Positions 42,968-51,134 of a stretch of DNA of 64,000 nucleotides are shown here, piece by piece. The number at the start of each line of letters is the position of its first letter. Position 1 is the first letter of the stretch. A model generated the notes under the pieces. That model was given only the letters and a program-made list of their open reading frames with translations, made no database searches and was not told the origin of the DNA. Source of the DNA: Arthrobacter sp. B3I4 (GTDB lineage Bacteria > Actinomycetota > Actinomycetes > Actinomycetales > Micrococcaceae); NCBI RefSeq assembly GCF_030816855.1, contig NZ_JAUSYK010000001.1, positions 310,001-374,000 of the forward strand, written 5' to 3'. Both the position numbers and the translations under genes were made by a program.

Positions 42968-44278
42968 GTGCCAGCGAATCCTGAACCCACGTCTTTGCCC
43001 ACGGCGGCCACCCTGCCGCCCGCCCGGCAATCCGAGTTTTCCTTCCGGGTGGGCAAACGCCTGAACGAAACCTGCGCGCCGTCGGCACAGCGGGTGGCGC
43101 AGAACGGCGGGGAGTTCCTGGGCCGGACCGGTACCATCACCACCCCGCACGGTGAGATCCAGACGCCCGCGTTCATCGCGGTGGGGACCAAGGCCACCGT
43201 CAAGTCGGTGTTGCCTGAGTCTGTCGCCGAGCTGGGGGCGCAGGCCGTGCTCGCCAATGCCTACCACCTGTACCTGCAGCCGGGCGCCGACGTACTGGAC
43301 GAGGCCGGCGGCCTGGGTGCCTTCATGAACTGGCGGGGACCCACGTTCACCGACTCCGGCGGCTTCCAGGTGATGAGCCTGGGCTCCGGCTTCAAGAAGG
43401 TCATCGACATGAAATCGGTGGACCATTCGGGGCCGGACGACGCCGTCGCGCCCGGCAAGGAACGCCTGGCCCACGTGGACGAGGAGGGCGTGTGGTTCAA
43501 GAGCCACCTCAACGGCGACCGCCACCGCTTCAGCCCCGAGATCTCGATGAACGTCCAGCACAAGATCGGCGCGGACATCATGTTCGCCTTCGACGAGCTG
43601 ACGACCCTGCAGAATTCCCGCGGCTACCAGGAGGAGTCCCTGGAACGCACCCGGCGCTGGGCCGAACGCTGCATCACCGAGCACTTCCGGTTGACCGACG
43701 AGCGCACCGGCAAGCCGTACCAGGCGTTGTTCGGCGTGATCCAGGGCGCCCAGTACGAGGATCTCCGCCGCAAGGCCTGCCGGGACCTGGGTGCAATGAA
43801 CTTCGACGGCTTCGGCATTGGTGGAGCGCTGGAGAAGGAGAACCTGGGCACGATCGTGCGCTGGTGCAACGAGGAACTCCCGGAGAACAAACCGCGGCAC
43901 CTGCTGGGTATCTCCGAACCGGACGACATCTTCACCGCGATTGAAAACGGCGCGGACACTTTCGATTGTGTCTCCCCCACCCGGGTGGCCCGGAACTCGG
44001 CGTTTTACCACCCCACCGGGCGGTACAACCTCTCCGGCGCCAAGTACAAGCGTGACTTTGGCCCGCTGCAGGAAGGCTGCGATTGCTACGCCTGCCAGAA
44101 CTACTCCCGTGCCTACATCCACCACCTGTTCAAGGCGAAGGAAATGGTCTCGGCCACCCTCATCTCAATCCACAACGAGCGTTTCGTGGTGAAGATGGTC
44201 GACGACGCCCGCCTCGCCATCGAAGCCGGCACCTTCTTTGAGTTCAAGGACGAGACCCTCGCTCGGTACTACTCCTGA
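42968..44278 (+). CDS. tgt: Queuine tRNA-ribosyltransferase
   Basis: This 436-residue TIM-barrel enzyme exchanges guanine-34 of GUN-anticodon tRNAs for queuine or a precursor. The active site TDSGGFQVMSLG supplies the general base aspartate, ADIMFAFDE the nucleophilic aspartate and the zinc site CDCYAC followed by a histidine in YIHHLF. It is about 50 residues longer than E. coli Tgt because of an N-terminal extension and an insertion near residue 165-185. The start is a GTG. No genes for making preQ1 lie nearby, so the base is probably salvaged; a YhhQ-type transporter gene lies one kilobase away. Confidence 0.95.
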   Translation: MPANPEPTSLPTAATLPPARQSEFSFRVGKRLNETCAPSAQRVAQNGGEFLGRTGTITTPHGEIQTPAFIAVGTKATVKSVLPESVAELGAQAVLANAYHLYLQPGADVLDEAGGLGAFMNWRGPTFTDSGGFQVMSLGSGFKKVIDMKSVDHSGPDDAVAPGKERLAHVDEEGVWFKSHLNGDRHRFSPEISMNVQHKIGADIMFAFDELTTLQNSRGYQEESLERTRRWAERCITEHFRLTDERTGKPYQALFGVIQGAQYEDLRRKACRDLGAMNFDGFGIGGALEKENLGTIVRWCNEELPENKPRHLLGISEPDDIFTAIENGADTFDCVSPTRVARNSAFYHPTGRYNLSGAKYKRDFGPLQEGCDCYACQNYSRAYIHHLFKAKEMVSATLISIHNERFVVKMVDDARLAIEAGTFFEFKDETLARYYS

Positions 44279-44313
44279 GTAGTGCTCCTAGGTGCGTCGG
44301 CTATCCTGACCGG

Positions 44314-45063
44314 ATGTTCATCGAGATTCCTGCCGCTGACGGCACAGCCGAGGCCCTGATAGCCCGCCCCACGACCGGCGAGGGCCCGTTCCCGGGCGTC
44401 ATCTTCTACATGGACGCCTTCGGCCTCCGCCCGCGCATCCAGGAGATGGCGCAGCGGATCGCGGACTGGGGGTACGTGGTCCTGGCCCCCAACGTCTTCT
44501 ACCGCGAGGGAACGGCAGCGGAACTGGCACCGGCCGGGGACATGAGCACGACGGAGGGCCGTGAGGCAGCCGGCGCCGCAGCGTTCCCCCGCGTCGGGCG
44601 GCTCACCAGCGACAAGGCGCTGCCGGACATCGACGCCTGGCTGCGTGATCTTCGTGATCTCGACGGCGTCGCGGACGGCCCCGTCGGCGTCACCGGGTAC
44701 TGCATGGGCGCGCGGCTCGCGGTCCGCACCGCCACCGCCCACCCCGAGGCTGTCGCGGCCTGCGGCGGGTTCCACGGCGGCGGGCTCGCCACCGACGAAC
44801 CCGACAGCCCCCATCTGGCGCTCGGCGATGCCCGCGCCAGGTTCGTGTTCGGCCACGCCGACCACGACCGGAGCATGGGCCCCGACGCCGTCGCCCGGCT
44901 GGGCGAGGCGCTGGACGCTGCGGGCCTGAAGGCTTCCAATGAGGTTTACGACGGCGCCCCGCACGGCTACTCGATGGCGGACACCTCGGCGTTCCACCCG
45001 GAGGCCACCGAACGCCACTTCCGCGAGCTCCGCGAACTCCTCGACTCCACCCTCAAGGCCTGA
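44314..45063 (+). CDS. Dienelactone hydrolase family protein
   Basis: This 249-residue alpha/beta hydrolase has the nucleophilic cysteine in GVTGYCMGARLAVR, a histidine in GAPHGYSM and an aspartate in GHADHDRSM, the Cys-Asp-His triad of dienelactone hydrolases. Substrates are lactones or similar esters. It follows tgt by 35 bases on the same strand. A repeat copy lies just after its stop. Confidence 0.9.
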   Translation: MFIEIPAADGTAEALIARPTTGEGPFPGVIFYMDAFGLRPRIQEMAQRIADWGYVVLAPNVFYREGTAAELAPAGDMSTTEGREAAGAAAFPRVGRLTSDKALPDIDAWLRDLRDLDGVADGPVGVTGYCMGARLAVRTATAHPEAVAACGGFHGGGLATDEPDSPHLALGDARARFVFGHADHDRSMGPDAVARLGEALDAAGLKASNEVYDGAPHGYSMADTSAFHPEATERHFRELRELLDSTLKA

Positions 45064-45108
45064 CCCACCGGCCCGTTGCTTCCGGCCAGCCGCGCCGTGC
45101 TGCTCGCG

Positions 45109-45169
45109 GGTTTCGTCCCGGCTCGACGTTTGCAAGCAGCGAGCGGGGCCGGAACCCGCGAGCCCGGGC
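45109..45169. repeat. Long palindromic repeat, copy 2
   Basis: This copy shares GTCCCGGCTCG, GTTT, GGAACCCGCGAGCCCGG and most of the rest with the element at 20059-20119. It sits between two convergent genes (dienelactone hydrolase and yhhQ), where it could end transcription. Its central part (TTTGCAAGCAGCG) has diverged, so the middle of the hairpin is imperfect. Confidence 0.75.
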
Positions 45170-45201
45170 GCCGGAACCGTGCTGTAACCGGCGAAGCGGG
45201 G

Positions 45202-45897
45202 CTACACGCCGTAGCTGGGTTCGCACTTCTTAACCCAGCCGATGACGAGCGAGGTCAGCGGCACAAACGCGAACTCCACCAAGGTTTTATAGACGAAACC
45301 CACCAGGACATAGTTCACGAACATCCCGGCGTCGCTGATTCCGATCACGGAGGCGGCGATGCTGCAGAAGATCAGCGTATCGACGAACTCGCCCACGCCG
45401 GAGGAGCCCATCAGGCGCGCCCACAGCGACTTCTCCCCGGTCCGGGCCTTCATCTTGACGAGGATCCAGGAGTTGATCGTCTGGCCGGCGAAGAAAGCCA
45501 GCAGCGACGCGAGCACGATCTGCGGGACCGGCCCGAGCGCGCCCTCCAGCGCCGACTGCTTGGCGGCCCCGTACTCGTCGTCGAAGCCGGGGAGGGCGAT
45601 GATGATCCAGTAGCTCAGGGACGCGAACACGGATAGCGCGAAGCTGGTCATAATGGCCTTCCGCGCCACCTTGAAGCCGTACACCTCGCTGATGACGTCG
45701 CCCAGGATGTAGGCCAGCGGGAAGAGGAAGAATCCGCCGTCGGTAATGATCGGGCCGATCGCCACACCCTTGGACGCTCCGATGTTGGACAGGATCAGCA
45801 CCACGGCCATCACAGCCAGCATGATGCCGAAGTACGGCGAGCCGATGGACGCGAACTTTGGCGGGGCAGCAGCGGGGACGGTCTTGGCGGAAGTCAT
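45202..45897 (-). CDS. yhhQ: Queuosine precursor transporter, YhhQ family
   Basis: This integral membrane protein of 231 residues has the DUF165/YhhQ pattern: FPLAYILGDVISEVYGFKVARK near residue 60 and FFAGQTINSWILVKMK later. YhhQ transporters import preQ0, preQ1 or queuine. With tgt nearby and no biosynthetic genes seen, direct queuine or preQ1 uptake is likely. The ATG at 45897 gives a short soluble N-terminus; the longer frame is not believed. It is convergent with the hydrolase gene. Confidence 0.9.
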   Translation of the reverse strand: MTSAKTVPAAAPPKFASIGSPYFGIMLAVMAVVLILSNIGASKGVAIGPIITDGGFFLFPLAYILGDVISEVYGFKVARKAIMTSFALSVFASLSYWIIIALPGFDDEYGAAKQSALEGALGPVPQIVLASLLAFFAGQTINSWILVKMKARTGEKSLWARLMGSSGVGEFVDTLIFCSIAASVIGISDAGMFVNYVLVGFVYKTLVEFAFVPLTSLVIGWVKKCEPSYGV

Positions 45898-46145
45898 GAG
45901 GAATCCATTCGTAGTGGTTCGCTCGGCGGGCCGGGACAGTTCTTGGCCCCGGTTGGCCGGCTGTATTAGCACTGAGGGCTCCGGCGGAACGCGCCGGGAG
46001 CCTCTCCATTCTCGCACCCGCGCGATCCACCCCGGACCCCGCCCGCGGGAACGGCACGCCCCCGACGTTAACGACGACGGCGGGCCGCCGGCTCCGGAAC
46101 CGAAGTCCCCGAGCCGGCAGCCCGCCGTCGTCCGTCCTGCGCCGC

Positions 46146-47582
46146 TTAGCGGCGCGTGGCGTCCACAAGGTCCCGGCCGTCGTCCTCACCCCGGCCGTCG
46201 CCGCCCTCGCCGGCGGCGACGCCAGCGCCCGCACCGGCGGATACCGGGTGCCAGGCGTGGCCCTGCTCGTGGTCCAGGTGGGTGGACTTTTTGTTCTTCA
46301 GCGCGAAGATGTACACCACCAGCGAGATCGCAATGGCGACCGTGACGTAGGTGAAGAACAGGTCCTCGCGGCCTTCCTTCTGCAGCGCCGCGCCGATCAG
46401 CGGAACCGTGCCGCCGAAGAGCGAGTTCGCGATCGCGTAGCCGAGCCCGACGCCGAGGGCACGGATGGAGGCGGGGAACAACTCGGCCTTCACGAGGGCG
46501 TTGATCGAGGTGTAGCCGCCGACGATCAGCAGGCCGCCCATCATCAGCAGGAACGCCGTGAACGGGTCTTTGGTGCCGGCCAGCGCGGAGAGCAGCGGCC
46601 AGGTGAAGAGCACGCCGGTGATGCCGAACCAGAGCAGCAGCGGCTTGCGGCCCACCTTGTCGGAGATGATGCCGTAGACCGGCTGGAGCAGCATGAAGAT
46701 GAACAGCGCCCAGAAGTTGATCACCGAGGTGTCGGTCTTGGCGATACCGGAAGTGTCATTCATGAACTTCAGGATGAAGTTGGTGTACGTGTAGAACGCG
46801 ACTGTGCCGCCGAGGGTGATGCCGATGCAAATCAGCAGCGGCTTCCAGTAGCTGGTGAACAGCAGCTTCATGGTGCCGGGCTGGGCCTGGCCGGAAACGG
46901 CCGGAGCCTTGGCGGCTTCGATTTGTTCGGCCGAGACGGTTTCTTCCATCGACCGGCGCAGCCACAGCACCACGAGGGCCGCGACGCCGCCGATGGCGAA
47001 CGGAATGCGCCAGCCCCACTCGCCCAGGTCCGACTTCGGCATCACGTTCTGCAGGACGACCAGGACCAGCAGGGCCAACATTTGGCCGCCGATCAGCGTG
47101 ACGTACTGGAAGCTGGAGAAGAAGCCGCGGCGCTTGCTGGTCGCTGCCTCGGACATGTAGGTGGCGCTGGTGCCGTACTCGCCGCCGACGGAGAAACCTT
47201 GGATCACGCGGATCAGGACCAGCAGGATCAGGGCCCACAGGCCGATCTGCTGCTGGGTGGGCAGGACAGCGATCGCGAACGAACCGGCGGACATCATCGT
47301 CACGCTCAGCGTCAGCGCCGCTTTGCGGCCCTTGCGGTCGGCGTAGCGGCCGAAGAACCAGGCACCGATCGGGCGCATCAGGAACGACGTCGAGAAGACG
47401 GCCATCGCTTCGAGCCCCGCCTGCAGGTCGTCCTTGGAATTGAAGAAGTGCGACTGGAAATACGCCGCGAATACTGTGTAGACGTAGAGGTCGTACCACT
47501 CCACGAGGTTGCCGGCAGATCCTTTGAGGATATTGCCGACGGCTCGTCTGGTCTGTGCCGCTTCGGACAGCTGGGTGCTCAT
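46146..47582 (-). CDS. MHS-family (MFS) transporter
   Basis: This 478-residue 12-helix transporter has the MHS signature AGNLVEWYDLYVYTVFAAYFQ and GRYADRKGRKAALT. It resembles the alpha-ketoglutarate/citrate-type symporters more than the one at 8949. AGGAAGG precedes the ATG at 47582 by 8 bases. The C-terminal tail is longer than usual and rich in Gly, Glu and Asp. It is divergent from pdxK. Confidence 0.9.
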   Translation of the reverse strand: MSTQLSEAAQTRRAVGNILKGSAGNLVEWYDLYVYTVFAAYFQSHFFNSKDDLQAGLEAMAVFSTSFLMRPIGAWFFGRYADRKGRKAALTLSVTMMSAGSFAIAVLPTQQQIGLWALILLVLIRVIQGFSVGGEYGTSATYMSEAATSKRRGFFSSFQYVTLIGGQMLALLVLVVLQNVMPKSDLGEWGWRIPFAIGGVAALVVLWLRRSMEETVSAEQIEAAKAPAVSGQAQPGTMKLLFTSYWKPLLICIGITLGGTVAFYTYTNFILKFMNDTSGIAKTDTSVINFWALFIFMLLQPVYGIISDKVGRKPLLLWFGITGVLFTWPLLSALAGTKDPFTAFLLMMGGLLIVGGYTSINALVKAELFPASIRALGVGLGYAIANSLFGGTVPLIGAALQKEGREDLFFTYVTVAIAISLVVYIFALKNKKSTHLDHEQGHAWHPVSAGAGAGVAAGEGGDGRGEDDGRDLVDATRR

Positions 47583-47724
47583 CAATGAACCTTCCTGGAT
47601 CCGGCGCCGCAAGCAAGCAACACCGTCCGCCACCTTAGTCTCGGTGATCCAGAGCACTTGGGTTTTGGTCATATTGGTCACGGACGCCATCCGGGCGGCT
47701 TTCCCGGGGTGGCAGGATAGGCAC

Positions 47725-48588
47725 ATGACTTCTTACGCCGTGGACAACGTGACCTCCGACGCGAACCCCTACCCCGCCGTGGCCCTGACCATCGCAGGCT
47801 CCGAGGCGACCGGCGGTGCCGGAGCGCAGGCGGACCTGAAGACGTTCCAGGAGCTGGGCGTCTTCGGCATCGTCAACCTCACCTGCATCGTCTCCTTCGA
47901 TCCGAAAGACAACTGGAACCACCGTTTCGTTCCGGTGGACCAGCAGGTCATCGCGGACCAGTTGGAGGCAACGACGGCGGCGTACGGTGCCGCGTCCGGC
48001 GCACCGTCCGTGCTGGACACGGTGAAGATCGGGATGCTGGGCAGCCCCGCAACCATTTCCACTGTGGCGTCGGCGCTGGCCGAGTCTGCGTTCCGGAACG
48101 TCGTGCTGGATCCGGTGCTGATCTGCAAGGGGCAGGAACCGGGCCATGCGCTGGACACCGACCAGGCGCTCAAGGCCCAGATCCTGCCGTTGGCCACCTT
48201 CGTCACACCCAACCACTTCGAGTCCGAGTCGCTCTCCGGGCTGGAAATCACCGACGTCGAGTCGCTCAAGGCCGCGGCCGTCCGGATCCATGAGCTCAGC
48301 GGCGCTGCCGTGCTCGCTAAGGGCGGGGTCCGGCTGGCCGGCCCGGACGCCGTCGACGTCTACTACGACGGCGAGACGCTGGAGGTCCTGTCCGCCCCGA
48401 AGGTAGGCGAGGTTGCGGTCTCCGGTGCCGGCTGCTCGCTGGCGGCGGCTGTAACCGCCGAGCTGGCCAAGGGCGCGACGCCGCTGGAGGCCGCCCGCAC
48501 CGCGAAGGACTTCGTCACCGCCGGCATCCGCAACCGTGTGGCCTCGGGAGCCCCGTTCGACGCCCTCTGGCAGGGCGGCCCGCGCTAA
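47725..48588 (+). CDS. pdxK: Pyridoxine/pyridoxal kinase (PdxK/ThiD family)
   Basis: This 287-residue ribokinase-type kinase resembles Bacillus subtilis PdxK (ThiD-type fold): ALTIAGSEATGGAGAQADLKT, FDPKDNWNHRFVP, IDPVLICKG-like DPVLICKG, and the catalytic glycine-cysteine in SGAGCSLAAAVTAELA. The cysteine at this site is typical of enzymes that hold pyridoxal as a hemithioacetal. It phosphorylates B6 vitamers and possibly hydroxymethylpyrimidine. No TPP riboswitch is seen upstream. It is convergent with poxB; a tandem repeat lies between. Confidence 0.85.
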   Translation: MTSYAVDNVTSDANPYPAVALTIAGSEATGGAGAQADLKTFQELGVFGIVNLTCIVSFDPKDNWNHRFVPVDQQVIADQLEATTAAYGAASGAPSVLDTVKIGMLGSPATISTVASALAESAFRNVVLDPVLICKGQEPGHALDTDQALKAQILPLATFVTPNHFESESLSGLEITDVESLKAAAVRIHELSGAAVLAKGGVRLAGPDAVDVYYDGETLEVLSAPKVGEVAVSGAGCSLAAAVTAELAKGATPLEAARTAKDFVTAGIRNRVASGAPFDALWQGGPR

Positions 48589-48607
48589 ACCTCACCCATC
48601 CCCAGGG

Positions 48608-48666
48608 CGCTCCCTCCGGGCGCGGGCGCTCCCTCACGTCCGCTGACGCTCCCTCACGTCCGGCAA
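48608..48666. repeat. 20-bp tandem repeat between convergent genes
   Basis: Three imperfect units begin at 48608, 48627 and 48647 (CGCTCCCTCACGTCCGCTGA type); the first has diverged. They fill the gap between pdxK and poxB, which converge. The unit is not palindromic, so termination by hairpin is unlikely from it alone. Confidence 0.65.
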
Positions 48667-48691
48667 CTCCCCCACATAATGCGGGGCGGGA

Positions 48692-50440
48692 CTAGCGCCG
48701 TGGGATGTTCCGCATGTTGCTCCTAGCCATGCTCACGGCCTCGCCGGCGCCACGGTTCAGCACCACCTTCGACATGGCCGTCGCGAAGCCCAGAACCTGG
48801 GCGCCCTTGATCTTCGGCGGCAGGGAGAGCGCCTGCGGGTCCGTCATCAGCTCCACCAGCGCCGGGCCGGGATGCGCAAACGCCTCCCGGTACGCTGCCT
48901 CGATGCGTGACGGGTCGGTGACCCGGACGGCGTGGAAGCCCAGGGCCCGGGCCACCGCTGCGTAGTTCGCGTCCGGGACGTCCACGCCGAAGTCGGGCAA
49001 CCCGTCCACCAGCATCTCAAGCTTCACCATGCCCAACGTCGAGTTGTTGAAGACCACCACCTTGACCGGAAGCCGGTGCGCCGCGACCGTGATCAGATCC
49101 CCCAGCAGCATTGACAGGCCGCCGTCGCCGGATACCGACACCACCTGCCGTCCCGGGTAGGCCAGCTGCGCGCCGATGGCATGCGGCAGTGCATTGGCCA
49201 TGGAGCCGTGCAGGTAGGAACCGATCAGCCGCCGGGTGCCCAGTGGGTTGATATACCGGGCGGTCCAGACGTTGCACATGCCCGTGTCAGCGGTGAAGAT
49301 CGCGTCCTCAGCCGCCACCTGGTCCAGCAGCGACGCTGCATACTCAGGGTGGATCGGCGTCGTCTTCTCAACCTTGCGGGTATACGCGCCGACGGCCTTG
49401 TTCATCAGCCGGTCGTGCTTCTTGAGCATCGCGTCCAGGAAGCGGCGGCTCTTCTTCGGCTTCAGCAACGGCAGCAGGGCAGCCAGGGTCGGCAGCACGT
49501 CCCCGTGCACGGCGACGTCGACGTCGGTCCTGCGGCCCAGGTTCTGCGCCGCGCGGTCCACCTGCGCGGTGCGCGTCCCGGGTAGGAACTGATCGTAGGG
49601 GAAGTCCGTACCGAGCAGGATCAGCAGGTCAGCGTCCTCGATCCCCTCCGCCGCGGCGCCGTAGCCCAGCAGGCCGGTCATGCCGATGTCGTACGGGTTG
49701 TCGTACTGCATGAAGTCCTTGCCGCGGAGCGAGTGCCCGATCGGCGCGTTGACTGTTTCGGCCAGGGCAATGACCTCATCGTGCGCCCCCTCGACGCCGG
49801 CGCCGGCAAAGATGGCGACCTTCCCGGCGTCGTTGATGGCGTCGGCGAGTTCCTGCACGCTTTCGGGGGCGGGCACCAGCACGGCGGGCCGAAAGGCCGC
49901 CGGAGCCGGGGTCTCGGCGGCCACCTCCAGGCCGGCGATGTCACCGGGAAGGGTCACGACGGCGACGCCGCGGAGCGCGACGGCGTGCTGGATGGCGCTG
50001 TGCATCACGCGGGGCGCCTGTTCGGCGGTGCTGACCAGTTCGGAGTAGACCGAGCATTCGTTGAAGAGCCGGTCGGGGTGGGTTTCCTGGAAGAAGCTGC
50101 TACCGATCTGCTTGCTGGGGATATGCGAGGCGATGGCCAGCACCGGGGCGCCGGAACGGTTCGCGTCGTAGAGGCCGTTGATCAGGTGCAGGTTGCCCGG
50201 GCCGCAGGAGCCGGCGCAGACGGCGAGCCTGCCGGTCAGCTGGGCTTCGGCGGCGGCGGCGAACGCCGCGGCCTCCTCATGCCGGACGTGGATCCAGTCG
50301 ATGCCGCCCTTGATGGCGCCTCCGGTTTTCCGGACGGCGTCAACGATGGGGTTAAGGCTGTCGCCGACGATCCCGTAGATCCGCTGCACACCGGCAGCCT
50401 GGAGTTGTTCGACAAGCTGGGTGGCTAATTCCTTGGCCAT
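48692..50440 (-). CDS. poxB: Pyruvate dehydrogenase (quinone), PoxB-type
   Basis: This 582-residue thiamine diphosphate enzyme oxidises pyruvate to acetate and CO2 and passes electrons to quinone. The catalytic glutamate is in HVRHEEAAAFAA near residue 53, the central domain has IFAGAGVEGAH, and the ThDP site is SVSGDGGLSMLLGDLITV with the NN pair in FNNSTLG. The start ATG at 50440 is used because upstream codons do not match the family. It gives the cell a direct route to acetate, which aceA and aceB nearby would re-use. Confidence 0.93.
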   Translation of the reverse strand: MAKELATQLVEQLQAAGVQRIYGIVGDSLNPIVDAVRKTGGAIKGGIDWIHVRHEEAAAFAAAAEAQLTGRLAVCAGSCGPGNLHLINGLYDANRSGAPVLAIASHIPSKQIGSSFFQETHPDRLFNECSVYSELVSTAEQAPRVMHSAIQHAVALRGVAVVTLPGDIAGLEVAAETPAPAAFRPAVLVPAPESVQELADAINDAGKVAIFAGAGVEGAHDEVIALAETVNAPIGHSLRGKDFMQYDNPYDIGMTGLLGYGAAAEGIEDADLLILLGTDFPYDQFLPGTRTAQVDRAAQNLGRRTDVDVAVHGDVLPTLAALLPLLKPKKSRRFLDAMLKKHDRLMNKAVGAYTRKVEKTTPIHPEYAASLLDQVAAEDAIFTADTGMCNVWTARYINPLGTRRLIGSYLHGSMANALPHAIGAQLAYPGRQVVSVSGDGGLSMLLGDLITVAAHRLPVKVVVFNNSTLGMVKLEMLVDGLPDFGVDVPDANYAAVARALGFHAVRVTDPSRIEAAYREAFAHPGPALVELMTDPQALSLPPKIKGAQVLGFATAMSKVVLNRGAGEAVSMARSNMRNIPRR

Positions 50441-50659
50441 AGTGCACGCTCCCGCATGGTTGATCGATGAGCTGACACTGGCCACACTAGTCGGCCCGCC
50501 TTGGCGGCGGTTCCAAGTTGGGGAGCAACCGCGTTCTGGGATGGAGCGGCGAGGCCCTTTTTCCACATACGGCTGGCCGCCGTTGAGGCCCCGGGTTCCC
50601 CGCTCGTAGCGTTTTCATAGGTAGTCAATCGATTGCTGTTCGAACCGAAAGGATCGATT

Positions 50660-51100
50660 TTGGCCAAGAAATCCCGCCGTCAGCCAGCGCGTCAAAGCGC
50701 CCCCGTGCGCCGGGCCGGGAAGCCCCACGTCAGGCCCGTTTCCGTCGCGTTGCACCGAGATCAGGAAATGGGTTCACTGGTCGCACTCGTGCCCTGGCAT
50801 CGCGAACACGGGGCCGTGCCAGAACTTTCCGTCCTGATACTGCTGACCGCGTTCTTCCCGGTTTACGCCGAATTCTCAGGCGGCGCCCCCGTGACCGCAA
50901 TGGACCCCGGACCGATAGCCGCAATAGTCGAGGAGCTCAACAAACGTGATGCCGCCGTTGGCTCCTTTTTCTGCGCCTGCCTTTTTGAATATGTGCACTT
51001 TCTGCGGCACACGGGCCGCTGGTCCGGCGGCGAGGAACGCTACCGGAATTTGCTCCGCGTCCTGCATCGAGGGGTGTTCCAGGAGAACATTTCGCCGTAG
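50660..51100 (+). CDS. Protein of unknown function
   Basis: I do not recognise this 146-residue protein. The N-terminus is basic (AKKSRRQPARQ), a hydrophobic stretch (LSVLILLTAFFPVYAEF) lies near residue 60, and the C-terminus has FFCACLFEYVHFLRHTG. AAAGGA sits 7 bases before a TTG at 50660, better than the longer TTG frame at 50633. It is divergent from poxB and converges with ramB; a small hairpin (CACGGG/CCCCGTG) lies after its stop. The frame is free of the usual shadow look but has no family support. Confidence 0.5.
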   Translation: MAKKSRRQPARQSAPVRRAGKPHVRPVSVALHRDQEMGSLVALVPWHREHGAVPELSVLILLTAFFPVYAEFSGGAPVTAMDPGPIAAIVEELNKRDAAVGSFFCACLFEYVHFLRHTGRWSGGEERYRNLLRVLHRGVFQENISP

Positions 51101-51134
51101 AGCAACCGCGCACGGGACCTGCGCCCCGTGAGGG

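Noticed and set aside
42173..44125. 650-codon minus-strand frame over tgt
   Set aside because: It is the antisense of tgt and the SRPBCC gene; no motif and no plausible start.
47583..47724. TPP riboswitch upstream of pdxK
   Set aside because: No THI-box-like sequence or structure could be seen; the kinase resembles PdxK more than ThiD.
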